A stretch of DNA of 64,000 nt. Source: Amycolatopsis sp. QT-25 (GTDB taxonomy: Bacteria > Actinomycetota > Actinomycetes > Mycobacteriales > Pseudonocardiaceae). Of this stretch, positions 6,928 to 15,723 are shown one piece after another. A program made the translations under genes and the position numbers. Numbering within the stretch: the first letter of the stretch is position 1; each line of letters opens with the position of its first letter. The DNA is taken from contig NZ_CP120210.1 of NCBI RefSeq assembly GCF_029369745.1, positions 7,440,001 through 7,504,000 of the forward strand. The letters run 5' to 3'. The notes beneath the pieces are model-generated. The model ran no database searches. It saw only the letters and a program-made list of their open reading frames with translations, and was not told the DNA's origin.

Positions 6928-8742
6928 GTGACGACCCGAACCGCGCACGCCCGTCATCGGAGGATCCATGCGCTCGCCGTGCCCCTCGCGGGCCTGCTCA
7001 CCCTCGCCGCCGGAGTCGCGGTGGGCGTTCCGGCGACCGCGCAGCCGATGACGGCCGACGTGGCGGCGCAGCGGACGCTGCGCGGACTGACCCTGGAGGA
7101 GAAGGTCGGCCAGCTGTTCGTCACGTGGGTGAACGGGAAGTCCGCCGACGAGGTCAACGCCAAGAACAAGACCGACTTCGGCGTGGACACCCCCGCGCAG
7201 GTGATCGAGAAGTACCACCTGGGCGGCGTCATCTACTTCAACAACGACAGCCGCGACAACTTCGACGATCCGGTGCAGGTCGCGAAGCTGTCCAACGGGC
7301 TCCAGCGGGCCGCCCTCCGCAGCGGCGCACACGTCCCGCTGCAGATCGCGACCGACCAGGAGGGCGGCACGGTCACCCGGATGGGCGCGCCCGCCACCGA
7401 ACTGCCGAACGCGATGGCGATCTCGGCGGGCCGTGACGCCAAGGCCGCGCGGGAGGCCGCCCGGATCCTCGGGCACGAACTGCGCGCCGTCGGCATCAAC
7501 CAGGACTTCGCCCCCGACGCCGACGTGAACTCCAACCCGGCGAACCCGGTGATCGGTGTCCGGTCCTTCTCCGGCCGCCCCGAGCTGGCGAGCGAGTTCG
7601 TCGGAGCCCAGGTCAAGGGTTTCCAGGACTCCGGACGGCGCTTCGAGACGGTGTCCGCCGCCGCGAAGCACTTCCCCGGTCACGGCGACGCCGCCACCGA
7701 CAGTCACCACGAGCTGCCCAGGATCGACCGGAGCGAGGCCAGCTGGCGCGAGACCGACGTGCCGCCGTTCAAGGCCGCGATCAAGGCGGGCATCGACTCG
7801 ATCATGAGCGCGCACATCCAGTTCCCCAGCCTCGACCCGTCGGGCGAGCCCGCGACGCTGTCGAAGCCGATCCTCACCGGCAAGCTGCGCGAGGAGCTCG
7901 GTTACCGCGGTGTCGTCGTCACGGACTCGCTCTCGATGGACGCCGTGCGCGAGAGGCACAGCGACGCGGAGATCCCGGTGCTGGCACTGAAGGCGGGCAT
8001 CGACCAGCTGCTCATGCCGGTGAACCTCGAACTCGCGATCAACTCGGTGCTCGACGCCGTCCGCACGGGTGAGCTGACCGAGAAGCGCATCGACGAGAGC
8101 GTTCTCCGGGTGCTCAAGCTCAAGCTGAACCGGGGCATCCTGACCTCGCCGTTCGTCGACCCGGCCAAGGTCGCTTCGAAGGTCGGCACCCCGGCCAACC
8201 TCGCGACCGCGCAGGGCATCGCCGACCGGTCGATCACCGCGATCCGCAACGACGGCGGCGTCCTGCCGCTCGACCGGCAGCCCGCGAAGACGCTCGTGAC
8301 CGGCTGGGGCGTGAGCACGACGACGTCGCTGGCCGCGAAGCTCACCGCGCACGGAACGCGGGCGACGGCGTTGCAGACCGGCCAGACACCGACCGACGCG
8401 CAGATCTCGCAGGCCGTCGCGGCGGCGAAGGACGTCGACCTCGTCGTCGTGCTGACCAACAACGTCGGGACGTATCCCCTGCAGGGCAAGCTGTTGCAGG
8501 CGCTGGCCGGCACCGGGAAACCCGTCGTCGCGGTCGCCGCCCAGATCCCCTACGACGCCGGCTACGAGAGCCCGGTCAAGACGTGGCTCGCCACGTACGG
8601 CTACATCTCGCCTTCGCTCGAAGCGCTGGCGAAGGTGATCCTCGGGAAGGTGAAGCCCCAGGGCAAGCTGCCGGTGGACGTCCCCGCGGGCAAGGACGTC
8701 GGCACGGTGAAATACCCCTTCGGCCATGGGCTGACCTGGTGA
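6928..8742 (+). CDS. nagZ: Secreted glycoside hydrolase family 3 beta-N-acetylglucosaminidase
   Basis: A 604-residue exoenzyme with an N-terminal signal (basic region, hydrophobic core, cleavage near ATAQP). The GH3 domain carries KHFPGHGD (residues 247-254) with the downstream TDSHHELP dyad typical of NagZ, and a nucleophile region VVTDSLSMDAV near 330. A C-terminal GH3 sandwich domain follows. It should release terminal GlcNAc from peptidoglycan fragments outside the cell. The GTG start has GGAGG five bases upstream. Its stop overlaps the GTG of the next gene (GTGA), so it leads a three-gene salvage operon. Confidence 0.9.
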   Translation: MTTRTAHARHRRIHALAVPLAGLLTLAAGVAVGVPATAQPMTADVAAQRTLRGLTLEEKVGQLFVTWVNGKSADEVNAKNKTDFGVDTPAQVIEKYHLGGVIYFNNDSRDNFDDPVQVAKLSNGLQRAALRSGAHVPLQIATDQEGGTVTRMGAPATELPNAMAISAGRDAKAAREAARILGHELRAVGINQDFAPDADVNSNPANPVIGVRSFSGRPELASEFVGAQVKGFQDSGRRFETVSAAAKHFPGHGDAATDSHHELPRIDRSEASWRETDVPPFKAAIKAGIDSIMSAHIQFPSLDPSGEPATLSKPILTGKLREELGYRGVVVTDSLSMDAVRERHSDAEIPVLALKAGIDQLLMPVNLELAINSVLDAVRTGELTEKRIDESVLRVLKLKLNRGILTSPFVDPAKVASKVGTPANLATAQGIADRSITAIRNDGGVLPLDRQPAKTLVTGWGVSTTTSLAAKLTAHGTRATALQTGQTPTDAQISQAVAAAKDVDLVVVLTNNVGTYPLQGKLLQALAGTGKPVVAVAAQIPYDAGYESPVKTWLATYGYISPSLEALAKVILGKVKPQGKLPVDVPAGKDVGTVKYPFGHGLTW

Positions 8743-10007
8743 ACCTCAACCGCCGCCACTTCCTCGCCACCGGCGCGCTCGCGGTCCCCGCGCTGACGGC
8801 CGGGTCCTCGGTCGCGGGGGCGCACCCGGAAAGCGAGAGCAAAGGTCCCCCGCTCACCCGCACCGGAGCGGACGTGCTCGCCGCCAAGGGCTGGGCACCG
8901 CTGTCCGGCCGCAAGCTCGGCGTGCTGTCGAATCCGACGGGTGTCCTGGCGAGCGGCGACCACATCGTCGACTCGATGGTCGCCGCCGGGGTCCGGCCGC
9001 TCGCCGCGTTCGGGCCGGAGCACGGTTTCCGCGGCAGCGCGCAGGCGGGTGGCTCCGAAGGCGACTACACCGATCCGCGCACCGGCGTGCCGGTGTACGA
9101 CGCGTACGGCGCCGACGCGACCAAGCTCGCCGGAATGTTCACGAAGGCGGGTGTGGACACCGTCGTCTTCGACATCGCCGACGTCGGCGCGCGGTTCTAC
9201 ACCTACATCTGGTCGCTGTACACGGCGATGGTGGCGGCGGCGAAGGCCGGCGCGGCGGTCGTGGTGCTGGACCGGCCGAATCCGCTGGGTGGCCGGGCCG
9301 CCGGGCCCATGCTGAACCCGGCGTTCGCCTCGGGTATCGGCCGGAAGCCGATCGTGCAGCAGCACGGCATGACCGTCGGTGAACTCGCGCGGTTCTTCGC
9401 GGCCGAGTTCCTGCCCGCCGAGGGCGTCACGCCGGGCAAACTGGAGATCGTGGAAGCGCGCGGCTGGCGGCGTGACCAGCTCTTCGACCGCACCGGGCTG
9501 ACCTGGGTCCCGCCGAGCCCGAACATGCCGACGCCGGACACCGCGCTCGTCTATCCCGGCACCGGGATGTTCGAGGGCACCGTGTTCTCCGAAGGCCGCG
9601 GAACCACCAGGCCGTTCGAGATCATCGGCGCGCCCGGTCTCGATTGGCGCTGGCGTGAAAGGCTCGGGGAACTGCGGCTTCCCGGTGTGAAGTTCCGTGA
9701 GGCGTACTTCGTGCCGACGTTCGGCAAGTTCGTCAACGAACCTTGCGGTGGCGTGCAGGTGACCGTCACCGACGCGCGGGCGTTCGACGCCATCCGCACC
9801 GCGGTCACCATGTTCGTCACCGCGAAACAGGTGCACCCGGACAAGTTCAGGTGGCGGCCCGACAACTTCCTCGACAAGCTCTCCGGTTCCGACAGGCTGC
9901 GCACGATGATCGACAACGGCGCCGGGGTGGACGAGATCGTCGGGTCCTGGCAGGCCGAACTGGCCGAGTTCGACCGGAAACGCCGTCGCCATCTCATCTA
10001 TCGCTGA
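8739..10007 (+). CDS. namZ: Exo-beta-N-acetylmuramidase NamZ (DUF1343, GH171)
   Basis: A 422-residue protein with a twin-arginine-like leader (NRRHFLATGALAVPALTAG) and the DUF1343 landmarks: FGPEHGFRG, VFDIADVGARFYTYIWSL, DRPNPLGG and PNMPTPDTALVYPGTG. DUF1343 members (YbbC/NamZ) remove MurNAc from the non-reducing end of glycan strands. It acts with NagZ on alternating sugars, which fits the operon. The GTG start overlaps the NagZ stop. The linker just after the signal (residues about 30-38) is encoded by a sequence shared with an intergenic hairpin fragment at 14164-14196. Confidence 0.88.
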   Translation: MNLNRRHFLATGALAVPALTAGSSVAGAHPESESKGPPLTRTGADVLAAKGWAPLSGRKLGVLSNPTGVLASGDHIVDSMVAAGVRPLAAFGPEHGFRGSAQAGGSEGDYTDPRTGVPVYDAYGADATKLAGMFTKAGVDTVVFDIADVGARFYTYIWSLYTAMVAAAKAGAAVVVLDRPNPLGGRAAGPMLNPAFASGIGRKPIVQQHGMTVGELARFFAAEFLPAEGVTPGKLEIVEARGWRRDQLFDRTGLTWVPPSPNMPTPDTALVYPGTGMFEGTVFSEGRGTTRPFEIIGAPGLDWRWRERLGELRLPGVKFREAYFVPTFGKFVNEPCGGVQVTVTDARAFDAIRTAVTMFVTAKQVHPDKFRWRPDNFLDKLSGSDRLRTMIDNGAGVDEIVGSWQAELAEFDRKRRRHLIYR

Positions 10008-10018
10008 GGGAGCCGACC

Positions 10019-11794
10019 TTGCGTGTTAGGAAGATCCTGATCGCGGCTGTTTCCGTCTTGGTCGCGGCGACCACGCTGTCGACGGCGGGAGCACAGGCGA
10101 TTCCGGATACCGGACGACAGGGAGACCGCGCGGCGGGCCGGTTCGACAAGCCGCGCGAAGGCTTCGCGCCCGCCTCCACCGTCCTGCGCGACGGCGCTCC
10201 CTCCGAGGTAGGCCTCGATCCGGCGCCGATCAAGGCGGCCGAGCAGTTCATCGAGAGCTGGACGAGGCCGGACGCCACCGGGCATCCGCACTTCTCCGGA
10301 GCGGTCGGCCTGCTCGCGCACGACGGCGTGGTCGTCGAGCGCCAGGCCGTGGGCGGCGCTGTCCGCTACGCCGACGCGAAGGGCACGGAACTGCCACCGG
10401 AGCAGCAGGTGCCGATGCGCGCGGACACCCTCTTCGACCTGGCCTCGATCTCGAAGCTGTTCACCTCCATCGCGGTGATGCAGCTGGCCGAGACGGGCAA
10501 GCTGGACATCTCGGCGCCGGTGGTGCGCTATCTGCCCGAGTTCGGGGTGAACGGCAAGGAGGCCGTCACCGTCCAGCAGCTGCTCACGCATGTCTCGGGC
10601 TTCGCCGCGACACCGCTCCCGTCGCTGTGGGAGGGCTACCCGGACATCCCGTCGCGCCGGAAGGCCGTCCTCGACAGCCCGCTGAAGAACGCGCCCGGCA
10701 GTACGTACCTGTACTCCGACATCAACCTGCTGACACTCGGCTTCCTGGTCGAGAAGCTGGCCGGGGTACCGCTGGACAAGGTGGTCCAGGACCGCATCGC
10801 CGGCCCGCTGGGGCTGGCCGACACCGGTTACAACCCGCCGGCGTCGAAACTCGCCAGGGTCGCGGCGACCGAGTACGCCGCGAAGCCGCCCCGTGGGCTG
10901 GTACGCGGAGTGGTCCACGACGAGAACGCTTGGTCATTGGGTGGTGTCGCCGGGCACGCGGGCGTCTTCTCCACCGCCTCGGACCTGGCCGTGCTGGCGC
11001 AGACGATCCTCAACGGCGGCGCGTACCGCGGCGAGCGGATCCTGCGTCCGGAGACCGTGCGGGCGATGCTGACGAACTACAACCACAAGTTCCCCGACGA
11101 CTCGCACGGGCTCGGCTTCGAACTCGACCAGCCCTGGTACATGGGCGCGCTGTCGGCGCCCTCGACGGCGGGCCACACCGGGTTCACCGGGACCTCGCTG
11201 GTGCTCGACCCGCTGTCGAGGTCGTTCGCGATCCTGCTCACCAACCGCGTGCACCCGACCCGGAGCTGGGGCTCGATCAACCTCGCCAGGGAGGCGTGGG
11301 CGAGCTCGCTGGCCAAAGCGATGGCGGTCCGCCCGGCGCACGGCCGTGAAGCGTGGTTCAGCGGCGCCGGGGACGTCTCCACGGCAACGCTCACGACTCC
11401 GCCGTTACAGACGCGCGGCGGGCCGTTGAGGGTCTCCTTCGACACCTTCGTGGACACCGAAGGCCCCTCTGATTCCTTGATCCTGGAAATAAGTACCGAC
11501 GACGGAGCAACCTGGAAATCGATTACTCTGCGTGCAAACGGACCAGGCGCTCCCGCCGGGGATCAGACCGGTCTGCGTGGGCACGGCCATCGCGCTTGGT
11601 GGCGAGTCGCCGCCGAGGTGTCACAAAGCTCACAAATCACCCTCCGCTGGCGTTACACGACCGATGCCCGTTACACCGGACGCGGAATTTCTTTGGACAG
11701 TGTGAAAGTCACTGAACGAGGCCGCACACTGCTGGACAGTGAGCATAATCCCCCTACCTTCGTCGCTACCGGCTGGAAATTGAGCACTCGGTAA
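10019..11794 (+). CDS. Secreted beta-lactamase-family serine hydrolase (AmiE/YbbE-like)
   Basis: A 591-residue protein starting at TTG (10019-10021) with GAGGGAG upstream and 11 bases after namZ. It has a signal peptide (LIAAVSVLVAATTLSTAGAQA). The serine beta-lactamase fold shows SISK (near residue 144), YSDIN and HTGFTG motifs. The last 120 residues form a separate predicted beta-sandwich domain. In Bacillus, a YbbE/AmiE relative in the nagZ-namZ cluster cleaves MurNAc-L-Ala bonds; the same role is inferred here. A penicillin-binding-type esterase is the alternative. Confidence 0.8.
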   Translation: MRVRKILIAAVSVLVAATTLSTAGAQAIPDTGRQGDRAAGRFDKPREGFAPASTVLRDGAPSEVGLDPAPIKAAEQFIESWTRPDATGHPHFSGAVGLLAHDGVVVERQAVGGAVRYADAKGTELPPEQQVPMRADTLFDLASISKLFTSIAVMQLAETGKLDISAPVVRYLPEFGVNGKEAVTVQQLLTHVSGFAATPLPSLWEGYPDIPSRRKAVLDSPLKNAPGSTYLYSDINLLTLGFLVEKLAGVPLDKVVQDRIAGPLGLADTGYNPPASKLARVAATEYAAKPPRGLVRGVVHDENAWSLGGVAGHAGVFSTASDLAVLAQTILNGGAYRGERILRPETVRAMLTNYNHKFPDDSHGLGFELDQPWYMGALSAPSTAGHTGFTGTSLVLDPLSRSFAILLTNRVHPTRSWGSINLAREAWASSLAKAMAVRPAHGREAWFSGAGDVSTATLTTPPLQTRGGPLRVSFDTFVDTEGPSDSLILEISTDDGATWKSITLRANGPGAPAGDQTGLRGHGHRAWWRVAAEVSQSSQITLRWRYTTDARYTGRGISLDSVKVTERGRTLLDSEHNPPTFVATGWKLSTR

Positions 11795-11881
11795 CCAATC
11801 GGCTCCATTGCGGTGACCGTACTGCCCCGTTGACCGGGACACAGCCCCTTGCGTCGCGACACTAAGTTGCCAAGTCGTTAG

Positions 11882-11917
11882 CTCGACCTCGTTAACGGCC
11901 TCGACCTGGTTAGCGAC
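11882..11917 (+). repeat. Tandem 18-bp direct repeat upstream of murR
   Basis: CTCGACCTCGTTAACGGC (11882-11899) is followed directly by CTCGACCTGGTTAGCGAC (11900-11917). The copies match at 14 of 18 positions. They sit about 75-90 bases before the -10 of murR. They may be regulator half-sites, possibly for MurR itself. Confidence 0.4.
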
Positions 11918-11990
11918 TTTCTGGTCAACGATTAATCGCAAATCGAATCCGCAGACACGGATAGGTTGCGATCTTCCCGAAGGGTGTGGG

Positions 11991-11996
11991 TAGCCT
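11991..11996 (+). promoter_or_regulatory. -10 element of murR
   Basis: TAGCCT ends 8 bases before the ATG at 12005, suggesting a leaderless or near-leaderless transcript. No ribosome site is present in the spacer. Confidence 0.5.
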
Positions 11997-12004
11997 TGTC
12001 GCAG

Positions 12005-13003
12005 ATGCCAACGGTTAGTAACTTTCCCACGGTGGGCGATACCGAATCCGTGATCGCGGCCGTACCGTCCGAGGCCGTGCCGGCGCAGCCGACACGGGAC
12101 GCTGACGCGAGCCCGCTGGTCCGGATCCGCTCCCTGCTGCCCGGGCTCGCCCGGGCTGAACAACGTGTCGCGAAGGTCGTCCTCGACGACCCCGCGACGG
12201 TCGCGCGGCGCAGCATCACCGAAGTCGCGCTCGCGGCCAACACGAGCGAAACCACCGTCACGCGGTTCTGCAAGGCCGTCGGTGTCGGCGGATATCCGCA
12301 GCTCAGGATCGCCTTGGCGGCCGACACCGCCCGCACGGAGGCCCGGTCGAGCCGGAACCTCGGCGGCGAGATCGGTCCGGAGGACGACCTGGCCGCGGTG
12401 ATCGGCAAGGTGAGCTTCGCGGACGCTCGTGCCGTGGAAGAGACCGCCGACCAGCTCGACATCCCGTCGCTACAGAGGGTGATCGACGTGCTGGCGGGCG
12501 CGGGGCGGGTGGACGTCTACGGCGTGGGCGCGAGCGCGTTCGTGGCCGCGGACCTGCAGCAGAAGCTGCACCGCATCGGCCGGGTGAGCTTCGCCTGGTC
12601 GGACACGCACATCATGCTCACCTCGGCCGCCGTGCTGAGCCCCGGAGACGTCGCGATCGGCATCTCCCACACGGGCGCGACCACGGACACCGTCGAGGCG
12701 CTGCGCGTGGCTCGCGAGCACGGCGCGAGCACCGTCGCCGTGACGAACTTCCCGCGTTCGCCGATCACCGAGGTCTCCGACCACGTACTGACCACGGCCG
12801 CGCGGGAGACGACGTTCCGCTCGGGTGCGACCGCCAGTCGCATCGCACAGCTGACCGTCATCGACTGCCTGTTCATCGGGGTCGCGCAACGGCACATGGA
12901 CGCGTCGGTCAACGCGCTCGACGCGACCAGGGACGCGGTTGGCTCGCACCGGCTGGGCGTCCGGCCCGACGGCAGGCGGCGGCCGCGGGAAACCGGCAAA
13001 TGA
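12005..13003 (+). CDS. murR: MurR/RpiR family transcriptional regulator
   Basis: A 332-residue regulator. An N-terminal RpiR helix-turn-helix (SITEVALAANTSETTVTRFC) is followed by a SIS domain (VYGVGASAFVAADLQQKL, then GISHTGATTDTVEALRVA) that should bind a sugar phosphate such as MurNAc-6-phosphate. The first 40 residues are a variable extension. The stop overlaps the murQ start (ATGA), so regulator and enzyme are co-translated. Control of the salvage genes upstream is inferred from context. Confidence 0.87.
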   Translation: MPTVSNFPTVGDTESVIAAVPSEAVPAQPTRDADASPLVRIRSLLPGLARAEQRVAKVVLDDPATVARRSITEVALAANTSETTVTRFCKAVGVGGYPQLRIALAADTARTEARSSRNLGGEIGPEDDLAAVIGKVSFADARAVEETADQLDIPSLQRVIDVLAGAGRVDVYGVGASAFVAADLQQKLHRIGRVSFAWSDTHIMLTSAAVLSPGDVAIGISHTGATTDTVEALRVAREHGASTVAVTNFPRSPITEVSDHVLTTAARETTFRSGATASRIAQLTVIDCLFIGVAQRHMDASVNALDATRDAVGSHRLGVRPDGRRRPRETGK

Positions 13004-13950
13004 GCGAAAAAGTGAGGCGCATGATGACCGTCCCACGCCAGGTGGTGCACGTCGATTCGCCAACCGAACAGCGCAATCCACGGACGACCGACATCGACCT
13101 GATGTCGACCATGGGCATCCTCGGCGCGATCAACGCCGAAGACCGCCGGGTCCCCGAAGCCGTCGCCGCGGTGCTGCCGCAGGTGGCACGGGCGGTCGAC
13201 TTCGCCGTGGAAGCGCTGCGGTCGGGCCACCGCGTGCACTACTTCGGGGCCGGCACCTCCGGCAGGCTGGCGACGTTGGACGCGGCGGAGCTCGTGCCGA
13301 CGTTCAACGTGCCCTCCGACTGGTTCATCGCGCATCACGCGGGCGGCGCACGCGCGCTGCGCCAAGCCGTCGAAGACGCCGAGGACAACGCGAAGGCCGG
13401 AGCCGCCGAGGTGACCGAGTCCGTCGTGCCCGGCGACTTCGTGCTCGGGTTGACGGCGTCCGGCCGGACTCCCTTCGTCCTCGGCGCGCTGGCCGCGGCC
13501 AGCCGTCGCGGCGCGCGGACCGCTCTGGTCTCGGGCAATCCGGCCGCGGTGCCGCCGCCGGGTGTCGATGTCCTGATCGCGGTGGACACCGGCCCCGAGG
13601 CGATCGCCGGGTCGACGCGGATGAAGGCGGGCACGGCGCAGAAGATCATCCTCACGGCGTTCTCCACCGCGACGATGATCAAGCTCGGCCGCACGTACTC
13701 GAACCTGATGGTCAGCATGCGGGCGACCAACGCGAAGCTGCGCGGACGGACCATCCGGATCCTGCGCGAGGCCACCGGAATGAGCATGGCGGACTGCTCC
13801 GACGCGCTCACCGAGGCCGACGGCGACCTCAAGGTCGCGCTGGTCCATCTGCTGTCCGGCGAGGACGTCGCGAACGCGGCGAAGGCGCTGGCTGCCAACG
13901 ATGGCCACGTACGCAAGGCTCTCGACTCCCTGCGGGTGCGCGCGAGCTGA
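13000..13950 (+). CDS. murQ: N-acetylmuramic acid 6-phosphate etherase
   Basis: A 316-residue SIS-domain enzyme with the MurQ signatures YFGAGTSGRLATLDAAEL, GLTASGRTPFVLGAL and GSTRMKAGTAQK. The C-terminal UBA-like tail carries LVHLLSGEDVANAAKAL. It removes the lactyl ether of MurNAc-6-phosphate to give GlcNAc-6-phosphate and D-lactate in the cytoplasm. Internal ATGs at codons 8 and 9 are possible, but the ATGA overlap with murR favours 13000. No MurNAc transporter or kinase gene lies nearby. Confidence 0.93.
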   Translation: MSEKVRRMMTVPRQVVHVDSPTEQRNPRTTDIDLMSTMGILGAINAEDRRVPEAVAAVLPQVARAVDFAVEALRSGHRVHYFGAGTSGRLATLDAAELVPTFNVPSDWFIAHHAGGARALRQAVEDAEDNAKAGAAEVTESVVPGDFVLGLTASGRTPFVLGALAAASRRGARTALVSGNPAAVPPPGVDVLIAVDTGPEAIAGSTRMKAGTAQKIILTAFSTATMIKLGRTYSNLMVSMRATNAKLRGRTIRILREATGMSMADCSDALTEADGDLKVALVHLLSGEDVANAAKALAANDGHVRKALDSLRVRAS

Positions 13951-14006
13951 ACCGATCGCCCGGGCTCCCGGATCTTCGCGACCGAGAGACCGGGTGGGCA
14001 CGGCAC

Positions 14007-14066
14007 CGGCGGACAGACCCGTTCATCCCGACGCCTCGCTCACGCGACGCGAACGGGTGTCCGCCG
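14007..14066 (+). terminator. Hairpin downstream of murQ
   Basis: CGGCGGACAGACCCGTTC (14007-14024) pairs with GAACGGGTGTCCGCCG (14051-14066), apart from a 2-base bulge. It lies between the convergent murQ and MFS genes. No T-run follows. Confidence 0.5.
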
Positions 14067-14163
14067 CCGGCATCGGCTGGGGACCCTGCCGCTTTTCGTG
14101 GCGCCGCGCCGGTACGGGCTCGGCGCCACGGGCGGGTCCGGAATCGGCCCTGCGTCGACCGGA

Positions 14164-14196
14164 CCGATAGCAAAGGTCCCTTGCTCTCACTTTCGG
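14164..14196. repeat. Short AGCAAAGGTCCC hairpin element
   Basis: AGCAAAGGTCCCTTGCT is flanked by CTCTCACTTTC. It resembles a shortened copy of the AAAGGTCC palindromes seen after acs and the DnaN-like gene, and shares GAAAGYGAGAGCAA (minus strand) with the namZ linker. It abuts the stop of the MFS gene. Confidence 0.4.
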
Positions 14197-15366
14197 TCAG
14201 GCGGGCTGAGCCACCCGCCGCCGCGAAGGGACCGAAAGCGCGAAGGCGAGCAGAGCGACGAAGGCGGCGACGGGGCCGACCCACCAGACGCCCGCCGACG
14301 ACAGGACGACGCCACCCAGCGCGGCACCGAGGGCACCCCCGGCGTAGATCGCGGAGCCGTTGAGCCCCAGGGCGACCGTCGGCGCGTCGGGCGCCAGCGA
14401 GAACAGCCGGTGCTGCTGCGGCACCATGAGCATCCCGCCGAACATCCCCGAGGCCAGCGCGAAGACCAGCGCGCCGGGCAGGCTCAGCACGGCGACGTCC
14501 AGCAACGCCAGCGTCGCGACCGTACCGGCGAGCGAGACGGAGCGGACGCGCGCGGAACCGAGTGAGTCGGTCGCCCGGCCCGCGAAGGCGTTGCCCGCGA
14601 TCTGCCCGATCCCGAAACCGACGAGCAGCCACGAGATCAGCGCGCCCGCCGCCACGGGTGCCACCAGCACCGGCAAGTACACGAAGGCCGCGAAGCCCGC
14701 AGCGGTACCGAGGACGCTCACGCCGAGCACACGCGCGATCGGCGGCCGCGCGACGACGGCGAGTCTGGCGCGCAGGGTCACCGTCGGCATCCGGACGCCG
14801 GGCAGCATCGGCACGAGCAGTGTCACGACCACGGCCACGGCGCCGATCCCCCACATGACCGCGCGCCAGCCGAACCAGTTCCCGGCAAGCACGCCGATCG
14901 GCACGCCGAGCACCATCGACACGCTCATCCCGGCGGAGACGGTGGCCAGCGCGCGGCCGCGGCGCTCGTCCGAGGCCAGTGCCCCGGCGAGGACGTAGGC
15001 GTTGGATTGGAACGCGGCGGCGCCGAGGGCGGCCAGCACGCGTGCGACGGCGACCACGGCGAAGGAGTCGCCGAGCGCCTGACCGGCCATGCCGATCGTG
15101 AACAGCACCATCCCCGCGCCGAGCACCCAGCGCCGGTCGAGTTGGCCGGTGAACGCCGCGATGAGCGGCGACGAAAGCGCGTAGGTCACCGCGAAGACCG
15201 TGGTCAGCTGGCCCGCGACGGCTTCGGAAACCCGCAGGTCGGCGGCGATGGTGGGCAGCAGCCCGTTCAGGACGAACCCGTCGGTGCCGACGGTGAACGT
15301 GCCGACGGCGAGTACCAGCAGAGCCCCCAGGGCGAGCCGATCATTTGATGATCGTCTAATCGTCAT
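14197..15366 (-). CDS. MFS drug/metabolite exporter
   Basis: A 389-residue 12-helix transporter of the DHA1 type. The N-terminal region TFTVGTDGFVLNGLLPTIA and the loop motif QLDRRWVLGAGMVLF match Cmx/AraJ-like exporters. It is divergent from an ArsR-family regulator with 51 bases between starts, so it is probably controlled by that regulator. A -10 CACTAT on the minus strand lies 7 bases before its ATG (15364-15366), suggesting a leaderless message. The substrate is unknown. Confidence 0.85.
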   Translation of the reverse strand: MTIRRSSNDRLALGALLVLAVGTFTVGTDGFVLNGLLPTIAADLRVSEAVAGQLTTVFAVTYALSSPLIAAFTGQLDRRWVLGAGMVLFTIGMAGQALGDSFAVVAVARVLAALGAAAFQSNAYVLAGALASDERRGRALATVSAGMSVSMVLGVPIGVLAGNWFGWRAVMWGIGAVAVVVTLLVPMLPGVRMPTVTLRARLAVVARPPIARVLGVSVLGTAAGFAAFVYLPVLVAPVAAGALISWLLVGFGIGQIAGNAFAGRATDSLGSARVRSVSLAGTVATLALLDVAVLSLPGALVFALASGMFGGMLMVPQQHRLFSLAPDAPTVALGLNGSAIYAGGALGAALGGVVLSSAGVWWVGPVAAFVALLAFALSVPSRRRVAQPA

Positions 15367-15410
15367 GAGAGGTATAGTGGCCGGACTATTCGATGACTGT
15401 CAAACAGTTG
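15350..15410. promoter_or_regulatory. Divergent MFS/ArsR promoter region with repeated GATGA motifs
   Basis: The region holds minus -10 CACTAT (15379-15374), plus -10 TATAGT (15373-15378), and ATTCGATGACTGTC next to TTTGATGATCGTC with AATCGTCAT. Overlap of repeats with both -10 elements is what an ArsR-type repressor site would look like. Site boundaries are a guess. Confidence 0.4.
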
Positions 15411-15417
15411 GAGCGAA

Positions 15418-15723
15418 GTGAGCACCACGCTGTCACAGCCGGCGACCGAGGAGATCGAGATCGTGCCGGTCCTCCAGGCGCTCGCGGATCCCGTACGCCT
15501 GGAGCTGATCCGCGCCCTGCGAAGCAACCCTTCGCCGCGAAGCTGCGCCGTCACCGAGTACGACATCGAGATCAGCGCGCCGACGCTTTCCCATCACTGG
15601 AGAGTCTTACGCGAGGCCGGCCTCACGACGACGTTCGTCGAGGGCCGGACCCGCTGGGTCGAGCTACGGACCGAGGACATCCACGCGCGTTTTCCCGGGC
15701 TACTGGACGCCGTCCTCGCCTAG
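15418..15723 (+). CDS. ArsR family transcriptional regulator
   Basis: A 101-residue winged-helix protein. VLQALADPVRLELIRAL is the typical first helix pair and ISAPTLSHHWRVLREAGL the recognition helix. No metal-binding CXC motif is present; the single Cys in PRSCAVTEY is not a metal site. The GTG start follows GGAGCGAA. It is divergent from the MFS exporter and probably represses it. Its 3' end overlaps the convergent esterase by 24 bases. Confidence 0.85.
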   Translation: MSTTLSQPATEEIEIVPVLQALADPVRLELIRALRSNPSPRSCAVTEYDIEISAPTLSHHWRVLREAGLTTTFVEGRTRWVELRTEDIHARFPGLLDAVLA

